The notes below the pieces were generated by a model. That model was not told the origin of the DNA and did not search any database. It saw only the letters and a program-made list of their open reading frames with translations. This document shows positions 61,191-64,000 of a DNA stretch of 64,000 bases, one piece after another. Position numbers and translations under genes: made by a program. The stretch comes from UBA6522 sp965204155 (GTDB lineage: Bacteria; Pseudomonadota; Gammaproteobacteria; Steroidobacterales; Rariloculaceae): assembly GCA_965204155.1 (NCBI GenBank), contig OZ241971.1, forward strand, positions 3,596,001 through 3,660,000, given 5' to 3'. Every line of letters begins with the position of its first letter. Positions within the stretch are counted from its first letter, which is position 1.

Positions 61191-61285
61191 AGTGCGTCCG
61201 GTACGGTCGTCGCATCTACGGTGCCTGCTCGTTACGCTGCGGGAGTCTGGTTCACTTGATTACCGAACTCGTCTGGAGCCTTGAG

Positions 61286-62308
61286 ATGTCAGACAAATTC
61301 AGAATTTTCGGCGCGGAAATGTCTCCGTATTCGGTCAAGGTTCGTTCGTACTTTCGCTACAAGGGAATTTCGCACGAGTGGAATGTGCGCGACACGAATA
61401 CGATGGCCGAGTACAAGAAGTACGCAAGGCTGCCGATCATTCCCGCAGTCGCGACGCCCGAGGGTGAGGGTTTGCAAGACTCGACACCCATAATCGAGTC
61501 GCTGGAGGCCCGCGTGCCCGAGCCATCCATTCACCCCGACGGCGGGACGCTTCGTTTTCTCTCTGAGTTGATCGAGGAATTCGCTGACGAGTGGGGCAAC
61601 AAGTGGATGTTTCACTACCGTTGGGCGCGCGAGGCCGATCAGCGATCGGCTGCCGAGCGTATCGCCGCAGGGAGTATGCCCGACGCCTCTGCGGAAGAGC
61701 GCGAGAAGATGACACAATACATTCGCGATCGGATGGCCGGCCGGGGCTGGGTAATTGGTTCGAATGAGATAACCGCGCCGCTGCTGGAGGACTCTTTCAA
61801 GGACGGCATTCGACTGCTCGAACAGCACCTGGCGAGTCGGAGCTATCTTTTCGGTGGACTGCCGTCGCTGGCGGATTTCGGCTTGTGGGCGCAGATCTAT
61901 CAGGCCTGGACGGATCCGACAGCCGGTGCGATCCTTTCATCAGGGCATGATGCGACCTGCCGCTGGATCGACAAGATGCTTGATCCGAAAGCGGAGGGCG
62001 AGTTCGAGACCTGGTCTTCGCTACAGCCGACGCTGGCTCCGTTCCTCGAGAAACACGTCCGCCCGTTTCTGCTCTGGTCCACGGCGAATGCTGAGGCGCT
62101 TGCGTCGGGAGCGGACGAGTTTACCGTCAAACTGGACGGTCGTTCGTGGACCCAGACTGTTGGCGGTCCGCAGAGGTATCACGCGAAGTCGCTGCGAGAG
62201 ATCCGCCGGAAGTACGGCGAACAGAGCCCGAACTCGGCGTTGCGCGGGATCCTCGAGACGGCCGGATGCCTCGAATCGTTGGTTCGCGCCAAGGTCGCCT
62301 ATACCTAA
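61286..62308 (+). CDS. Large glutathione S-transferase family protein
   Basis: 340 residues from ATG 61286, with GGAG seven bases upstream. The N-terminal domain is FRIFGAEMSPYSVKVRSYFR with the motif MSPYSVK near the usual active serine, and ARLPIIPAVATPEGEGLQDS followed by TPIIESLEAR. The C-terminal helical part is long (LPSLADFGLWAQIYQAW), with an extra 90 residues after it that I do not recognise. Together with the gene at 60507 it forms a GST pair, as seen in aryl-ether and dehalogenation pathways. The specific substrate is unknown. Confidence 0.87.
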   Translation: MSDKFRIFGAEMSPYSVKVRSYFRYKGISHEWNVRDTNTMAEYKKYARLPIIPAVATPEGEGLQDSTPIIESLEARVPEPSIHPDGGTLRFLSELIEEFADEWGNKWMFHYRWAREADQRSAAERIAAGSMPDASAEEREKMTQYIRDRMAGRGWVIGSNEITAPLLEDSFKDGIRLLEQHLASRSYLFGGLPSLADFGLWAQIYQAWTDPTAGAILSSGHDATCRWIDKMLDPKAEGEFETWSSLQPTLAPFLEKHVRPFLLWSTANAEALASGADEFTVKLDGRSWTQTVGGPQRYHAKSLREIRRKYGEQSPNSALRGILETAGCLESLVRAKVAYT

Positions 62309-62495
62309 GAGTTGCGTGAGAACATTCCCACGTTCACCTCTCGGAGCAAGACGCCCCACAGTTGCGCGGTCCTCCGGTCCGCGTCGCACGAGCATTACCG
62401 ACCAACCGTCAACCTCGCGGGTGGTCGCGCTCAGCCGTTCGTTCGGCTGAAGGTTGGGACCGGGGGTGCTGGAAATTTTCTGGCGTCGTGAACCG

Positions 62496-63470
62496 CTACT
62501 CCTCGCTGATACGCTGCAGAATCAACTCCGCCAGCGGCGCGCCGGTCTCCTGGACGAAATGCCCGGCACCCTCAACGGTGTCGAAGGTCGCGCCAGGAAT
62601 GTGCGCCGCGAACTGGCGTCCCCACGCCGGGGTGAAGCCCTGGTCCTGGTCACCGAAAATGACGTGCGCGGGCTTATCCCAGGAGGCAAGTGCCGCAAAG
62701 GCGGCCGCCTGTCGCTCGGCGGCGCCGGCCTCGGGTTGCGCGAACGGCAACATCCACGGCCAGCGTAATGCACCCGCAGTAGCGTCCTCACTATCGAACG
62801 GCGCGCCATACGCCGTCCTGTCCATGCCGTGCCGGCAAGGGGGGATACCGCAGCCTTCGCTCGTCCAGTCGGTGAAATCGACGCTTTGTGAACGCACGTT
62901 CCATCTCCGGAGATTGGTGTAGTCGAAACCGTCGTTATGAAGCCAGGTATTCAGAATGATCAGGCGGGCAAACCGGTCCGGAAGGTCGACTGCGGTTATC
63001 AGCCCGGTCGGTCCGCCCCAGTCCTGCACGACGACGGTGATGTTCTCGAGGTCGAGACCTGTGACGAACTCCGTCAGCATATGCACATGGCGGTCGACCG
63101 TGTACCACTCCCTGTCGATCACCTTGTCGCTTTTGCCGAACCCGATCATGTCGGGTGCTATTGCCCGATAGCCGGCGGCGGTCAATACCGAAATCCAGTC
63201 GCGGTAGAGGTAGCTCCAGGTCGGCTCGCCGTGCAGAAGCAGGAACGTGCCTGCGTCGCCCGGTCCTTCGTCGACGTAGTGCATCCGCAGCCCATCGATC
63301 TCGATGTAGTGCGGCTCGAACGGAAAATTGTCGAGGTCCGCAAAACGGGCATCAGGGGTTCGATGGACGCCTGGCATTGGCTCCTGCGCGGCAGCAGGAG
63401 ACAGCATCAGGCATAACAGCATTGAGAGGACTGCAGGCAACGCAGTCGTAGCAGTCATTAGTCTTGTCAT
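62496..63470 (-). CDS. Exported alpha/beta hydrolase, haloalkane-dehalogenase-like
   Basis: 324 residues. ATG 63470 follows GAGAGGAA by about nine bases; the open frame upstream has no such site. The signal peptide ends VLSMLLCLMLSPAAAQ. Family marks are FLLLHGEPTWSYLYRDWI (oxyanion hole), VVQDWGGPTGLITA (nucleophile aspartate in QDWGG), FGDQDQGFTP (acid) and VEGAGHFVQE (histidine). Tryptophan next to the nucleophile and HGEPTW fit haloalkane dehalogenases, but export to the periplasm is unusual for them. Epoxide or ester hydrolysis is the alternative. Confidence 0.88.
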   Translation of the reverse strand: MTRLMTATTALPAVLSMLLCLMLSPAAAQEPMPGVHRTPDARFADLDNFPFEPHYIEIDGLRMHYVDEGPGDAGTFLLLHGEPTWSYLYRDWISVLTAAGYRAIAPDMIGFGKSDKVIDREWYTVDRHVHMLTEFVTGLDLENITVVVQDWGGPTGLITAVDLPDRFARLIILNTWLHNDGFDYTNLRRWNVRSQSVDFTDWTSEGCGIPPCRHGMDRTAYGAPFDSEDATAGALRWPWMLPFAQPEAGAAERQAAAFAALASWDKPAHVIFGDQDQGFTPAWGRQFAAHIPGATFDTVEGAGHFVQETGAPLAELILQRISEE

Positions 63471-63522
63471 CGCGCGTATTCCTCTCGTAATGGGTTTCAT
63501 TTGCGCGTGTTTCCCCGCCGCG

Positions 63523-64000
63523 CTATTCGGTGACATCGACGGTGATGTAGGCATCGGCCTGGAGACTACCGTCGTCTCCCCTGGCCCATAAGACATACCT
63601 GCCGGGTGTATCAAACGTCGCGGTTGTCTCGATGATGCCGTCTTCGGGGATTTCCGACGGGAGCCAAAAGACTCCCCAGGGAGAATTCGAGGCGGGCCGG
63701 GTGTCTTCCCATACCTTCGTCTGGGGCGGGTCGAACGTCACCTCGCCTGCGCCCCGATACAGATTCCAGCTCAGAAAAAGTGCATTGATCTTGAGCACCC
63801 CCTGCCTATAGGCCGGCACTATCATATGCTGAAGCACATCCACGGTGCGCGTCGATTGAACCCGCGTCCTCGGCAAGCCGTCGTCTGCCAGGTGCGCACG
63901 CAAAGTGAGTGGCTCGCCCACACGTACTGAGTACTCGGCCGGAAACTCAGGTCCGGACCGGCCAATGAAGCCCGCAGGACGCGGCTCGCCCACGGCCACT
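63523..64000 (-). CDS. C-terminal part of an exported protein of unknown function (start outside window)
   Basis: The frame enters from the right edge. The visible 158 residues have SVRVGEPLTLRAHLADDGLP, INALFLSWNLYRGAGEVTFD and FDTPGRYVLWARGDDGSLQA ending YITVDVTE. These look like a pair of immunoglobulin-like beta-sandwich modules (PG-Y-L-A-DG-L pattern). It may be co-transcribed with the hydrolase at 62496, 52 bp downstream. No function can be given. Confidence 0.65.
   Translation of the reverse strand, partial: VAVGEPRPAGFIGRSGPEFPAEYSVRVGEPLTLRAHLADDGLPRTRVQSTRTVDVLQHMIVPAYRQGVLKINALFLSWNLYRGAGEVTFDPPQTKVWEDTRPASNSPWGVFWLPSEIPEDGIIETTATFDTPGRYVLWARGDDGSLQADAYITVDVTE

Noticed and set aside
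1..64000. CRISPR arrays, prophage or replication origin
   Set aside because: No regularly spaced identical repeats with unique spacers, no capsid, terminase or integrase genes, and no DnaA-box cluster were found.

Overview
The window is a GC-rich (roughly 60-65% by eye) bacterial chromosome segment. It most resembles a free-living or host-associated marine gammaproteobacterium. The signs are large TonB-dependent receptors of the carbohydrate type, many exported sulfatases, a FecI/FecR-type sigma/anti-sigma pair, lipoproteins with classical lipoboxes and no Gram-positive features. No rRNA and no intact tRNA was seen, so the taxonomic placement is inference from gene content. Genes lie on both strands and many are translationally coupled (ATGA, TTGA or GTG overlaps).

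Region 1 (1-15.9 kb) is a glycan-utilisation locus. It runs: the 3' end of a TonB-dependent receptor, a GH97 alpha-glucosidase, a flavin-dependent tryptophan-halogenase-like protein, a sugar MFS transporter, a GH43 enzyme, three sulfatases with overlapping ends, then a second TonB receptor behind its own candidate operator. Region 2 (15.9-23.6 kb) is accessory DNA. It has a 55-codon DUF6884 remnant, an IS1380-family element whose transposase is split by a 1.9-kb group II intron, a vsr gene broken by one stop codon, and a beta-propeller lipoprotein flanked by two small coiled-coil membrane proteins. Region 3 (23.6-34.7 kb) returns to sugar metabolism: xylose isomerase and xylulokinase (minus strand), then a serine hydrolase, a sugar porter, a GH13 amylase-like enzyme, a tannase/feruloyl-esterase homologue and an iduronate-sulfatase-like gene with an inverted relic of another sulfatase in front of it. 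Together regions 1 and 3 suggest use of a sulfated, xylose-containing, possibly acylated polysaccharide, with released xylose entering the pentose phosphate pathway.

Region 4 (34.7-44.6 kb) is mixed redox and acyl-CoA metabolism: a peroxiredoxin, a redoxin-like gene with an in-frame UGA exactly where the catalytic cysteine should be and a SECIS-like hairpin right after it (probable selenoprotein), an L-2-hydroxyglutarate-oxidase-like flavoprotein, a GST with an extra N-terminal domain, a cupin, an enoyl-CoA hydratase, a frameshifted CaiB-type CoA-transferase, a fifth sulfatase and an exported metallo-beta-lactamase-fold hydrolase.

Region 5 (44.6-64 kb) is the least conventional part. A sigma factor, an anti-sigma factor and a TonB receptor with an STN signalling domain sit inside an expanded family of small exported proteins that share a mature start with two histidines and a W-x-NPH motif (DUF6152-like; five copies of the N-terminal domain plus fragments). 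Around them are an exported phosphoesterase, an arylsulfate-sulfotransferase-like enzyme, two GSTs, an exported haloalkane-dehalogenase-like hydrolase and several gene relics. I read it as a regulated uptake and periplasmic-processing island for an unknown non-sugar substrate, with repeated duplication and decay of its own parts. The function is inference.
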